From the NCBI GenBank assembly GCA_963924555.1, contig OZ004583.1, positions 4,931,501 through 4,995,500 of the forward strand: a DNA stretch of 64,000 bases. The letters run 5' to 3'. Positions 35,560 through 45,757 of this stretch are shown here, one piece after another (positions within the stretch are counted from its first letter, which is position 1; each line of letters opens with the position of its first letter). This DNA is from Crambe crambe (lineage: Eukaryota > Porifera > Demospongiae > Poecilosclerida > Crambeidae). A program made the position numbers and the translations under genes. Below the pieces are notes generated by a model, which ran no database searches, was not told the DNA's origin, and saw only the letters and a list, made by a program, of their open reading frames with translations.

Positions 35560-36395
35560 TGTCACGCAGTGGATAGTCCCCCGTAGGCGTAGTACCCCCG
35601 GTTCCAATTTTTCAGCGCATGCGTGAAGTACCGGTTCCGCCAACGAAGTACTTGGACCTCCAGCTGCAGCTGCTGGTGTGAGAAGAAACGAAGAAATGAA
35701 TGAGTCGAAAGATGATATTTTGGATCTTGCTATTGAGTATGCTGTCAGAGGTTGTTACAAGGATGGTCTTTCTAAAGACAAAAAGCGAGCAGTTCGTAAA
35801 AGGGCCAAAAAATCTAATTGTTGAAAAGGGAGAAGTGTATCTAAGAAGAAAAGGTGGCACTGTAAGTTATCTAAGAAGAAAAGGTGACACTCTAAGTTAG
35901 TAAAATTAGCTACTCAAATTATACTGCTCACTCCATAATTAGTTGCTTGCTCCCCCTCCCAACCAACTTTATACACTTCATGCATTCTTGTTTTATCACT
36001 ATGCATCATGTAGGTGAAAGTAATAACAGGAGTTAAAGATAAAAAACGAATCTTGAAGTCATGTCACTTTGGCATAACCAAAACATGGCGTAGGGTTGCT
36101 GAGAGATTTTACTGGAAAGGACTGTATCAAAATGTAGTGGAATTGGTAAGTTTCATTCCTCCTCCTTTCAGCCCCAAAAATAATAATAATAAAAAAAAAT
36201 AATTGTGGTAACTTTGGAACATTTTATGAGCATGCTCAGTATTGTGTTTTGTCCATCTAGCGCATTGCGCTATAGCTCTTAGCTCAACCTCTGTATCACT
36301 TCCAGTCACTGGCTGATTTGATCTGATTTTTGTCACTTAGTTACTGTTGGCTAGTTATTGCTAATTAACATTGTGATACTATTGGAGAACATCAC

Positions 36396-36466
<71 letters not shown>
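36396..36466. repeat. (AAT)n microsatellite
   Basis: About 23 uninterrupted AAT/TAA units within the intron of the Ginger-type integrase gene. Confidence 0.95.
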
Positions 36467-36467
<1 letters not shown>

Positions 36468-36934
36468 GAGATAAAAATGTGCATTCTAGGTTGAGCATTG
36501 TCATATTTGCCAATCAATGAATAAGAGAATCGAAAGAGTCAGGCCTGAACTCCATCCTGTTCCAGTTAAATCTCCATGGTTCCATGTGGGAATGGATTTC
36601 ATTGGACCTATTTCTCCACCATCATCTTCGGGTAATAGGTATATACTTACCATTTCGGATTATTTCACAAAATTTGGATGGGCAAAAGCTCTACCTACAA
36701 AAGCCGCTATTAATGTCGTCAGTGCTCTACGAGAGGTAAGCAGTAATGGCTTAATACACTTGATATTAAATATTTTCTTATAATTTTATAGTTAAAGATG
36801 TATGTCCCGTCAGTGGCCTTCAAAAAGTCTGCTGTGGACTTACATTATCTTTTTCAGTTCAAACCTCTGAGTTCTTACAAATATTGAACACTGGCAATGG
36901 TCACTGGCTTCTTGTGTCAACAATAGGCACTGTA

Positions 36935-37016
36935 CATCCTACTGTATATGTATATGATAGTGCATATCCAACAGTCATCCTACTGTATATGTATATGATA
37001 GTGCATATCCAACTGT
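36935..37016 (+). repeat. 41-bp tandem duplication breaking the Ulp1 frame
   Basis: 36935-36975 and 36976-37016 are the same apart from one base (CAACAGT versus CAACTGT). Forty-one is not a multiple of three, so the protease frame is lost. Confidence 0.9.
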
Positions 37017-37620
37017 CAGTACTTTCGTTGAGAAGCAGATTGCTTGCTTGCTTTCTTCAGAAGAAAAAGAAGTTGACCTGCAATTTATCAATGTTCAGAT
37101 GCAGTATGGACAATCAAATTGCGGCATGTTTGCAATTGCTTTTGCAACTGCTTTAGCCCTTGGCCATCAGCCTGAAGGTTACCATTTCACACAAGATGAA
37201 ATGCGTCCTCATTTGCTTAAATGTTTTTCAGATAAAAAGATGGTGATGTTCCCATATGATAAGACTCGTAGGGCTTAACTCGGGTGAAAAACACACAAAA
37301 ATTTTCTTTATATTGTTTCTGTCGGCTCCCAAAGTTTGAGAAAATGATCGAATGCTCACGTTGAGTTAACATCTTAGGAGTAGCTTATCAGCTATAAATA
37401 ACCTCTGAGTCAAAACTTTATTATTCACCATACAGTGATATACAGAAGTGTATTATAGCAAGTTACTTCACTCGTAGGCTATATATTTTACTTGCCTTCA
37501 GCTCATAAAAGTACGGCCACGTGCCCTACTCGAACTCGTGAAATAACTTACCATATTCCACTCTGACTCGTGTAATAAGATAGTATTACATACCTATGTA
37601 GGTACTCAATCCTATTACAC

Positions 37621-38761
37621 ACAAGTTGCCGATCATCTTGGACAGCTAATTGGAACCAGCAGAACAATTGTGTACACCGATTTTGTGAAGGATGTAGCAC
37701 CTTTGGCTATAGCTCTACGTGAGAAGGGAATAAAAAGTTGGAGCTACCATGGCAAGAATATGTCTACACATGACAAGGTGAAAGCTGTGGATAACTGGTG
37801 TCCTGAGGACTCAAGTATCCAGGTAGATAAATCACTATCTTTATTATAATAATGAATGCTAAATAATCGATATTGTTGAATACTCAGGTCATGGTGTGCA
37901 CAACTGCATTTGGGATGGGAGTTGATGTGCCCAATGTAGATGTCATTATCAGGATTGGATGTCCCTCATCACTCGAAGAGTTAGTCCAGGAATTTGGGAG
38001 GGCTGGTAGAGATGGTCGCAAAGCAAAAGGTCAGCTTAATGTGTGTTACACAACATGTATGTATATAATATATTGTATTGTAGGAATTTTGCTTTTCAAT
38101 GAAAGTGATCTACAGCATGCACTGTATTGGTGCAAGGACAAAAGTCAAGAATACCAGCAGAGATTATTAAGCGATTTCCAAGCTGTCTGGAGGAAAAATT
38201 TTCCTAAACCAAACCAGATTTAATTGATGTTTTTATGTTCTTTTAATTAGATATGCACTAGCAAATCATTATGGCAAATGCAGACGAAGCATTATTTTGG
38301 AACATTTTGATGAGGATTTGCCTGAGAATCAAGTGGAAGTATTAGATGAATGCTGTGATGTATGCTCCCAGTCAAGCTCAGTTGAAATGGTGGATTGTTC
38401 ACATGAGATTAAATCCATTATTCAAGCAGTCAAGGACAGACCCAACAAAGGAGAAAAGAAGGTAAGACATCAATGTGATATCTGTAGTGTGAATTCATAA
38501 TATCCACAGATAGCAGAGTGGTTACGTGGCTATGCTGGTAGTTCATCAGTGAGGAATTTCAGTGATGAATCTTCATCTATCAGTGAGGAGTCATCTCTTG
38601 GTGTTGGAGCTCATCTCCATCTGACAGAGACAGAATGGAGATTACGTGTCCGCCAAGCATGGCTGATAGGGCTTCTTGAACGAACCATGCAGCTTGGCTT
38701 TGGTTATGGTCGTATCAAGAATATGATTTTCAACTCATACAGTCTCACAGAAGCTGGATAA
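37621..38761 (+). pseudogene. RecQ-like helicase, C-terminal half, leading in frame into a MULE transposase
   Basis: Exons at about 37621-37822, 37888-38029, 38084-about 38216, 38251-38461 and 38510 onward, most with clean GT-AG borders. Motifs: RTIVYTDFVKDVAPLAIAL (motif IV), MVCTTAFGMGVDVPNVDVII (V) and QEFGRAGRDGR (VI). The zinc-binding subdomain follows with KCRR..L..FDE and ECCDVCSQ, then a winged-helix-like segment ending IKNMIFNSYSLTEAG. The next codon is TAA (38759), and after it the same frame continues into the MULE part. The N-terminal ATPase lobe is missing upstream, where a Ginger copy ends. One donor (after 38216) is not convincing. Confidence 0.75.
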
Positions 38762-40715
38762 AAGTATGCAGTAGAATCACATTCTGTTGAACTGCCAAAG
38801 CTCAGAAGCAACATGAAGTCTGCTTGAGTTCAGACTGACAGCTCTCCAGATGCTACCAAACACACCAGACAGAGCAAAGGGACACATCTTCTCCCTGTCT
38901 TTACTAAACTTCTCTCTTCCAAGGATAACTGGTACATAATTGAACAAAATGAGGATTATCACTTTCCAGGAAAATTTTGCTTACCATATCCTCATCGTCT
39001 TGGATTTGTACCTGACATAACCACCCTCTCATTCTATGTCAAGGATGATGAACACTTTCTGTTCAATGACATACAGATAGGCAAAGGCAAATCAAGAGCT
39101 GCACGAAAGGTGCTTCTATCAGTGGATGGGAAGGAGGAAGAACTCTACTACCATATAGCACCATGTGGAGGAGCTAAATATTGTCCAATTGAAGGTTGTT
39201 CCTTCACTATATCCACTAGGGAACACCGAGGATGCCCAGATCACCCAGATTCTCACTTGACTCTTCAAGAATGTCAAGTGGAGTTCGTTTATGTCTGGCC
39301 TGAAAAAGATGAAGACAAGAGGAGGTGGCTGTCAGGTATACTTAGAAGAGGGACTATGGAAGCAGATAATCTCCACAATCACCCTCTCCATGGCTCTACC
39401 AAAGTACCATCTAAAGTAGTACATGATATCCAACAAGCTTTAAAACTAGATCCAACTCTGAAGACACATGATCTTATGACTGGTGAGTATCTGATAATTA
39501 TTATAAGCTAGATTTCCATCTAGTGAACACATCTGCAGGTAAAGGAATGCCATACATGCCAGTAGCTGCTTCATTCTCAGCAGCACATAAAGGACGGATT
39601 CAGAACATCAGAGCTGCTACCCTCAGAGAAACTAAAGAAGAAAGAAAACCTGGAGTTATCTTGAATTTTGAAGATGAAAGTGTTCGCTACGACAAAAGCC
39701 AGAAGGAGCACTTGGGATACTCAGGTATGAAGCATGTTGTTTTGGATACTATGAACAGCTTCCACCTTACTTCTATTGAAGCCCTCACACATGTTATATA
39801 TCTTTCAGAACATATGGAAGAGTATTTTGAACTTGGGCATGAATACATTTGTGATTACTCCCTCAATCCTTCTTACACATGGGTCTTGGCAATGAGTCCA
39901 GTAATGGCTGGCATTTTGAGCAAAGCAGAATGTGTTGAAGTGGATGCAACATTTAGAGCTTCAATTGAACTGGAATACCTGCAGCCAAGACCAAGAAAGA
40001 TGTAGAGTCCTTATTTAGAGTTCTGTCTGGAACTGAGCCACTCTCAGTAGCAATCAGTGTCTTGCCCAATCCATCAACATTGAAGGAATACGAGTCCGAG
40101 CACAAAATGGAAAATTGGGAGCAGTGTTCGCATTGGTGTGAGTGGTGGATGCGACCAAACCACCTCAGTAAGACAACACTAGCTACAGTATGTATATGAA
40201 AAGCATAGGTGATCTTAAATAGTGATGTTATGTGGATGCCACTCATCTATGGATCGTCAGCAATTTGAAGAACTCCCAACTTCTACAAACGCTGTTGAAT
40301 CATATAATCGTTTTGGCAAACACAGACAGCCTCTCAAGGTAGCCATGATGGCCACTTACAAAGAGGACATGGCCAAAACATGGCCAGAAGACAGGGTCTC
40401 ACAACCAGCTATGATAATCAGTCAACTAGTGCACGTGCCAAGCGTTCATCCCAACAAAATCGTGCCCGCCAGAAACGTCTCCGAAGTGAGAATGATGATC
40501 CTGAAGGACCCCCAGATACAAAGAGAAAGTTTTTTCCAGGTAGCTATTTTTGTATAATTTATAATCATACCATGGTCTAATTTCAATATTAGCTGCACAT
40601 TTTCCATGCATTATTTTAGACATGTATTGACAGGTATGTACTGTGTATACATGTAGGTGACACACTAGGTAGATCTACAAGCAAAAAACTAAGCCTCCGA
40701 AACAATGATTCAAAT
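38762..40715 (+). pseudogene. MULE-type transposase region, same frame as the RecQ part
   Basis: From 38762 the RecQ frame reads on through one TGA (38825) into KGTHLLPVFTKLLSS and FCLPYPHRLGFVPDI, and to a cysteine/histidine region (CGGAKYCPIEGC, REHRGCPDH, LHNHPLHG). An intron at 39483-39538 joins MTG to KGMPYMPV. The transposase core shows AECVEVDATFRA, a MULE first catalytic Asp. At about 39985 sequence is missing and the frame shifts; the expected middle of the core is gone. Later pieces read WCEWWMRPNHLSK and LPTSTNAVESYNR, typical MULE C-terminal motifs, then a basic tail. MULE transposases cut and paste DNA with 8-9-bp target duplications. This copy is dead. Confidence 0.65.
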
Positions 40716-41121
40716 TCCTCTGGTAAGTACCTGCTCAGTGATTAATGTGATGCCAACATAACTACGGTTTAGCATATCTTTGCTTTTTATGTTTGCTCTT
40801 TCTTTATTAATTCCTAACAGCTCAAATGATTACTAATGACTGTCCATCACCAGAATATAAATGGTGGGTCAAGGAACTGGGCCTTCAGGAGTCTGAAAAA
40901 TCCAAACTCAAAAACAGAGAGGAGCTAACTGACTTACACATGAACGCAGCAATTGCACTCTTCAATCGACAGTTTGAGGCTATGCCAAAGATGCTACAAA
41001 CTATCATATTCCAGAAGCCAGATAAAGTGAGCAGGGCTTTGGACAATCACATTCAAATTCACTTCACCAATGGCCATTGGGTGGTGTCTCAACTACACGA
41101 AGGGACAGTGAACCTATATGA

Positions 41122-41285
41122 TGTGGAATAAGTTGACTTGTATTTTTATTATATTTATTGGTTATCTTTTGTGAGCATGCTCAGTAGAATATTGTAGAGG
41201 TCACCACGTGTTTTTTACATGTCACCTTTTGAGTCACACCACTTGTAAGTCAATCCAGTCTTATTGAATAAGAGCTTTTACTACA
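41122..41285 (+). repeat. 5' LTR
   Basis: Begins TGTGGAATAAGTTGAC and ends GAGCTTTTACTACA. It is directly followed by the primer-binding site. Confidence 0.95.
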
Positions 41286-41303
41286 TGGTGTCAGAAGTGT
41301 CTC
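41286..41303 (+). promoter_or_regulatory. Primer-binding site, tRNA-Leu type
   Basis: TGGTGTCAGAAGTGT directly abuts the 5' LTR. It is complementary to the CCA-tailed 3' end of a metazoan tRNA-Leu (TGGTGTCAGAAGTGGG expected), a known primer for gypsy-type elements. The tRNA match is from general knowledge, not a search. Confidence 0.7.
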
Positions 41304-41310
41304 AACGAGA

Positions 41311-44300
41311 ATGGCTTGTGTAAGACTACAAACCCCGGCACCGTTTTCCTTCCGCCATCCAGATGAATGGCCTAAGTGGAAGAGGAGATTCGAGCAGTTT
41401 CGCTCAGCATCTGGTCTGTCCTCTGAAGAACAGGAGAGGCAGGTCAGCACCCTTCTATACACTATGGGAGAAGAAGCAGACGACATTCTAACGTCCACAA
41501 ACATAACTCAGGAGCACAGGAAGATCTATGACCGGGTCGTAGCAAAGTTCGATGCTTTCTTCCAAGTGAGAAAGAACGTTATTTTCGAGCGTGCCCGTTT
41601 CAACCGACGGAGCCAAAACAACGACGAGTCAGTCGAACAGTTTATCACTAATCTCTATCAGCTAGCCGAGAATTGTGCCTACGGCGAAATGAAAGAGGAG
41701 ATGATCAGGGACCGTATCGTAGTCGGCATCAGAGACACAGGGCTCTCGCAGAGGCTACAATTGGATGCGACTCTCACCTTAGAGACGACTAAAAAGATGG
41801 TGAGGCAACGTGAGGCAGTACAAGAACAGCAAGAACTGATGAAAGCGGGATTTAAGCCAAAGTTACCCGTGGATGCTGTCAGGTACAAGCCAAAGGTCAA
41901 TGTAAAGCAGTCACAATCTAGTACCAAAAAGGTCAATTTCAATTTTAAATCGAATAAATGTTCAAGGTGTGGTAAAGGGCCTCATCCCAAACAACAGTGC
42001 CCTGCAAAGGATGTTGTATGCCATTCTTGTAAAAGGAAAGGTCACTATCGTTCTCAATGCTTTTCAAAGAAGGCAGTTGACGATGTTACAACACCTCAAG
42101 AACCTCAAGACGATGTACCAGAATCAGAGTACTATGACACAGCTTACCTTGATGTGGTCGATGAACCAGAAGGGAATAGCAATTCGTGGAGAGTCATAAT
42201 AAAAGTGAATGGCCAAGGGGTCAACTTTAAGATAGACACAGGAGCTGAAGTCTCTGTAATTACCGAAAGGACTATGGACTCTCTGAAGCTCAATCGCAAG
42301 CTATCCCGAGAGACGACGAAGCAGTTGATGGGAGCTAACAAGACCCAACTAGAGGTTATTTGTGAGTTTGTAGCTTGTCTGGAGTACAATGGTAGAAAAG
42401 CCGAACAGCCTATTTATGTTGTGAAGAAGCTACAAAATGACCTTTTGGGTTTACCTGCAATTAAAGCCTTGAATTTATTGGCACAAATTGACTCTATTCA
42501 AAAGAGCATACCTGATCAGTATCCTTCACTATTTGAAGGTTTGAGAACCTTTAAGGGGGAGTACCGTATTGAACTCAAATCAGGTGCTAAACCTTTCGCA
42601 TTATTTACCCCGAGAATTGTTCCCCTTCCTCTGAGAGACAAAGTTCATCCAGAACTTACCCGCATGGAAACACTAGGAGTGATTTCAAAAGTTGAGAAGC
42701 CCACAAGTTGGTGTGCTGCAATGGTGGTCGTACCTAAAAAGTCGGGATCTGTTCGTATTTGTGTTGACTTCCGACCCCTCAATGAAAGTGTATTAAGGGA
42801 GGTTCATCCTATACCAAAAGTAAATGAAACCTTAGGTCAACTTGCAGGAGCTGCTGTATTTAGCAAGTTAGACGCAAATTGTGGTTTTTGGCAAATTCCA
42901 TTAGAAGAGCACTCACGAGATTACACCACCTTCATTACTCCATTCGGGAGGTTTCGATTTAACAAGTTACCATTTGGGATTGCAAGTGCTCCCGAGCATT
43001 TTCAGCGCCGCATGAACCAAATGCTGGCAGGGTTGGAGGGAGTGCTTATACACATGGACGACGTTCTGGTGTATGGTAAATCCAAGCAAGAGCACAACCA
43101 AAGGCTCCATGCTGTCCTTGAGAGAATTCGTGAGAGAGGTGCTACACTGAATAAAGACAAGTGCGAGTTTACAAAAGCAAAACTTCACTTTCTCGGACAT
43201 GTTATTGGGAGTGATGGAATGTCACCTAACCCTGCAAAGACAAAAGCAATCCTGGAAATGGAGAAACCAAAGACGGTGACAGAGCTGCGGAGATTTATGG
43301 GGATGGCTAATCACCTTGGGAAATTCAGCCCCAACTTATCAGAGTATTCACAACCCCTTCGTGAACTCCTTACTTCAAAAAGAGTATGGATGTGGGGAGC
43401 AGCTCAGGACGAAGCATTCATCAAGATTAAAGGAGAACTTACTAAACCAACAGTTTTGTCATTATACGATCTGAATGCTCAGACAAAGATTCGTGCTGAT
43501 GCTTCAGCCTATGGGCTGGGTGCAGTTTTATTACAGTACCACCCACAACAGCAACATTGGAAGCCGGTTGCATATGCTTCGAAGTCTTTAACAGAGACTG
43601 AGAGGCGATACTCTCAAATAGAGAAGGAGGCACTCGCTCTAGTATGGTCATGTGAGAAGTTCTCAGATTACATAATCGGGAAAAAGATCGAAATTGAAAC
43701 TGACCATAAACCACTAGTTCCTTTGCTGAGTCATACCAGCCTGGACAGGTTACCACCAAGAATTTTACGATTCAGATTACGCCTAACCAGGTTTGACTAT
43801 TCCATATCACACGTTCCTGGAAAAAGTTTATATACGGCAGACACGCTGTCTCGTGCTCCGCTACCCTCAGCAGATCCAGTATTTGAAGGAGATGAGGATG
43901 TGGAAAATTTTGTGCAAGCTATAATTCAACAACTCCCTGCTAACAAAGATCGATTAGAGCAGTATCGGAAAGCACAGCAAGATGACTCACTCTGCTCTCA
44001 AGTTATCGGCTATACCAAGTCAAAGTGGCCAGCAAGACACACAGTTAAAGGAATCCTCTCGAAGTATTGGGCCGTGAGAAATGAACTCACTGTTAGTGAC
44101 AGCCTCTTACTCTACAGGAGGAGGATAGTCATACCTTCGTGCTTGCAACATGAGACACTAGAAAAGATCCATCATGGTCACCAAGGTATACAAAGATGTC
44201 GTTTACGAGTGTCCAATTCAGTCTGGTGGCCGGGTGCATCAAAAGCAGTTGAAGAGTTTGTGAAATTGTGTCCTACTTGCATGAAGACTACACCACCACC

Positions 44301-45192
44301 AGTGGAACCACTATTACAACCAGAGCTACCCAGTCATCCATGGGAACGAGTAGCTGCAGACCTATTTCAGCTGAGTGGAGTAGTTTACCTACTTGTGGTA
44401 GATTACTATTCAAGGTACATGGAAATTCAGAAACTTACCTCAACATCATCAGCAAGTGTGATTGCTGCGTTAAAAGCTATATTTTCACGTCATGGAATTC
44501 CGTCTGAGTTTGTGAGTGATAATGGTCCTCAATTTGATTCACGTGAGATGAAGGAATTTGCAGCCAGTTACAATTTTACTCACACAACTAGTAGTCCACA
44601 TTACCCTCAGTCTAACGGCTTGGCTGAACGTATGGTGAAAACTGTGAAAGAGCTAATTGGTAACTCACCTGATCCATATATGGCCCTGCTCAGCTACCGA
44701 GCTACCCCACTTCCGTGGTGTGGACTAAGTCCAGCTGAGTTGCTTATGGGGAGATGTCTTCGAACAGATGTTCCTCAAGTCAAGAAGCATTTTATTCCTA
44801 AATGGCCACACATCAAAGATTTTAGGGAGAAAGACGAGAAACACAAATCGGACATGAAACATCATTATGACAAGCGTCATAGAGTACGTGAAACATCACC
44901 TCTCCCTGACAACACAGATGTATGGATTAACACTCAAGGTAGAGAAAATATACCAGGCCAAGTTATACAAAGGGCTGAGGAACCCAGGTCATATCTGATC
45001 AGCACGCCATCAGGGGAAGTTCGGAGAACTAAAAGCCAAATTAGAGTACGTGCAAAAACCACCAGTGTACCAGAGTCAGAACTCGCCCTTCCATCATCTA
45101 CCACTCAGACATCTCGAATTGCCACACGTTCACAAACTGGAACTGTTCTACATCCCCCTGATCGATATTCAAATTGGGTTTACACTGACTGA
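41311..45192 (+). CDS. Gag-Pol polyprotein of the Ty3/gypsy element (1293 aa, single frame)
   Basis: The start at 41311 is 26 bp after the LTR. Domains in order: a gag capsid-like region; two CCHC zinc knuckles (residues about 217-250, both C-x2-C-x4-H-x4-C); an aspartic protease with IDTGAEVSVI (about 307); reverse transcriptase, whose active site reads HMDDVLVYG rather than the usual YxDD (about 582); RNase H with RADASAYGLGAVL (about 727); and integrase with its zinc-binding region (HHGHQGIQRC, CPTC, about 952-990) and the D-D-E core (AADLFQ, SDNGPQFDS, NGLAERM). Gag and pol are fused without a frameshift. No env-like frame follows. All recognisable catalytic residues are present, so it may still be active or was until very recently. 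Confidence 0.95.
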   Translation: MACVRLQTPAPFSFRHPDEWPKWKRRFEQFRSASGLSSEEQERQVSTLLYTMGEEADDILTSTNITQEHRKIYDRVVAKFDAFFQVRKNVIFERARFNRRSQNNDESVEQFITNLYQLAENCAYGEMKEEMIRDRIVVGIRDTGLSQRLQLDATLTLETTKKMVRQREAVQEQQELMKAGFKPKLPVDAVRYKPKVNVKQSQSSTKKVNFNFKSNKCSRCGKGPHPKQQCPAKDVVCHSCKRKGHYRSQCFSKKAVDDVTTPQEPQDDVPESEYYDTAYLDVVDEPEGNSNSWRVIIKVNGQGVNFKIDTGAEVSVITERTMDSLKLNRKLSRETTKQLMGANKTQLEVICEFVACLEYNGRKAEQPIYVVKKLQNDLLGLPAIKALNLLAQIDSIQKSIPDQYPSLFEGLRTFKGEYRIELKSGAKPFALFTPRIVPLPLRDKVHPELTRMETLGVISKVEKPTSWCAAMVVVPKKSGSVRICVDFRPLNESVLREVHPIPKVNETLGQLAGAAVFSKLDANCGFWQIPLEEHSRDYTTFITPFGRFRFNKLPFGIASAPEHFQRRMNQMLAGLEGVLIHMDDVLVYGKSKQEHNQRLHAVLERIRERGATLNKDKCEFTKAKLHFLGHVIGSDGMSPNPAKTKAILEMEKPKTVTELRRFMGMANHLGKFSPNLSEYSQPLRELLTSKRVWMWGAAQDEAFIKIKGELTKPTVLSLYDLNAQTKIRADASAYGLGAVLLQYHPQQQHWKPVAYASKSLTETERRYSQIEKEALALVWSCEKFSDYIIGKKIEIETDHKPLVPLLSHTSLDRLPPRILRFRLRLTRFDYSISHVPGKSLYTADTLSRAPLPSADPVFEGDEDVENFVQAIIQQLPANKDRLEQYRKAQQDDSLCSQVIGYTKSKWPARHTVKGILSKYWAVRNELTVSDSLLLYRRRIVIPSCLQHETLEKIHHGHQGIQRCRLRVSNSVWWPGASKAVEEFVKLCPTCMKTTPPPVEPLLQPELPSHPWERVAADLFQLSGVVYLLVVDYYSRYMEIQKLTSTSSASVIAALKAIFSRHGIPSEFVSDNGPQFDSREMKEFAASYNFTHTTSSPHYPQSNGLAERMVKTVKELIGNSPDPYMALLSYRATPLPWCGLSPAELLMGRCLRTDVPQVKKHFIPKWPHIKDFREKDEKHKSDMKHHYDKRHRVRETSPLPDNTDVWINTQGRENIPGQVIQRAEEPRSYLISTPSGEVRRTKSQIRVRAKTTSVPESELALPSSTTQTSRIATRSQTGTVLHPPDRYSNWVYTD

Positions 45193-45202
45193 GAAGGGGA
45201 GA
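45191..45202 (+). promoter_or_regulatory. Polypurine tract
   Basis: GAGAAGGGGAGA, twelve purines directly before the 3' LTR; it overlaps the last base pair of the gag-pol stop codon. Confidence 0.85.
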
Positions 45203-45366
45203 TGTGGAATAAGTTGACTTGTATTTTTATTATATTTATTGGTTATCTTTTGTGAGCATGCTCAGTAGAATATTGTAGAGGTCACCACGTGTTTTTTACA
45301 TGTCACCTTTTGAGTCACACCACTTGTAAGTCAATCCAGTCTTATTGAATAAGAGCTTTTACTACA
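45203..45366 (+). repeat. 3' LTR
   Basis: Same 164-bp sequence as the 5' LTR, followed by the second TATGA target copy. Confidence 0.95.
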
Positions 45367-45757
45367 TATGACAGTCTCAATGCTACTACAATTTCTGCTA
45401 ACCTATCTGAGCAGATACAAGCCCTTTACTTCAAGGGAGCTGGTTCTGGTAGTGTCAGTCTCATCCCAGTCCAGAAACAGCCAAATGTGACAGATTGTGG
45501 ACTATATGCCATAGCTAATACCACATCATTAGCATATGGGGAGGCTCCTGAAAAGAATTTGTATGATGAGAAAGAAATGCGGGACCACCTACTCTCCTGC
45601 TTTGAAGCAATGGTTCTCATTTCATTCCCCACTAAAAGTAGAAGTAGAAGGAAGACTAAATCAATCGTACTGTGTATTTAGTATTAGTGACATTAATTAT
45701 TAATTTGAATGCATAGTGTATTGCTTCAGGTTTAAAGTACTCCCTGTCATTAAATAG

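Larger units (their letters stand above)
35696..37278 (+). pseudogene. Ginger1-type integrase with Ulp1 protease domain (broken)
   Basis: The start at 35696 opens MNESKDDILDLAIEY and CYKDGLSKDKKRAVRK, the same leader as the copy at 23357. Zinc-binding residues follow (SCHFGITKTWRRVAERFYW), then an intron of about 340 bp with a (TAA)n run, then EHCHICQSMNK. The integrase core follows: GMDFIGPI for the first Asp and SDYFTKFGWAKALPTK. From 36.86 kb a Ulp1 domain shows GNGHWLLVS, VYVYDSAYPT and YGQSNCGMFAIAFATAL (His, Asp, Gln/Cys). Breaks: a one-base loss near 35815, a missing integrase 3' half, and a 41-bp tandem duplication at 36935-37016. Presence of introns supports Ginger over a gypsy retroelement. 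Confidence 0.7.
35560..37280 (+). mobile_element. Second Ginger1-type copy: integrase plus Ulp1
   Basis: The left end reads TGTCACGCAGTGGATAGTCC, closely like the left terminus at 23175 (TGTC.GCAGTG...GTCC). I could not find the matching right end, which may have been lost when the downstream helicase element arrived. Confidence 0.55.
41122..45366 (+). mobile_element. Intact Ty3/gypsy LTR retrotransposon, 4245 bp
   Basis: 5' LTR 41122-41285 and 3' LTR 45203-45366, each 164 bp, starting TG and ending CA; I found no difference between them by eye. TATGA flanks both sides (41117-41121 and 45367-45371). One uninterrupted gag-pol frame lies between. Identical LTRs mean the insertion is recent. 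Confidence 0.95.
40821..45681 (+). pseudogene. Ulp1-like cysteine protease, 3' exon of the RecQ-MULE gene, split by an LTR retrotransposon
   Basis: A 3' exon starts at about 40821 after a clean acceptor. It reads KWWVKELGLQESEKSKL, then HIQIHFTNGHWVVSQ (catalytic His-Trp) and NLYD (Asp). At 41122 the retrotransposon intervenes. Coding resumes in the correct frame at 45372 if the element and one TATGA copy are removed, with SLIPVQKQPNVTDCGLYAIA (Gln and Cys) and a stop at 45679-45681. All four catalytic residues of peptidase C48 are present, so the protease exon was intact when the retroelement arrived. The same module occurs in both Ginger-type copies of this window, showing that it is shared between unrelated transposons. 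Confidence 0.75.

Noticed and set aside
36127-36336. Minus-strand open frame over the Ginger intron
   Set aside because: It is antisense to intron sequence just before the (AAT)n microsatellite.
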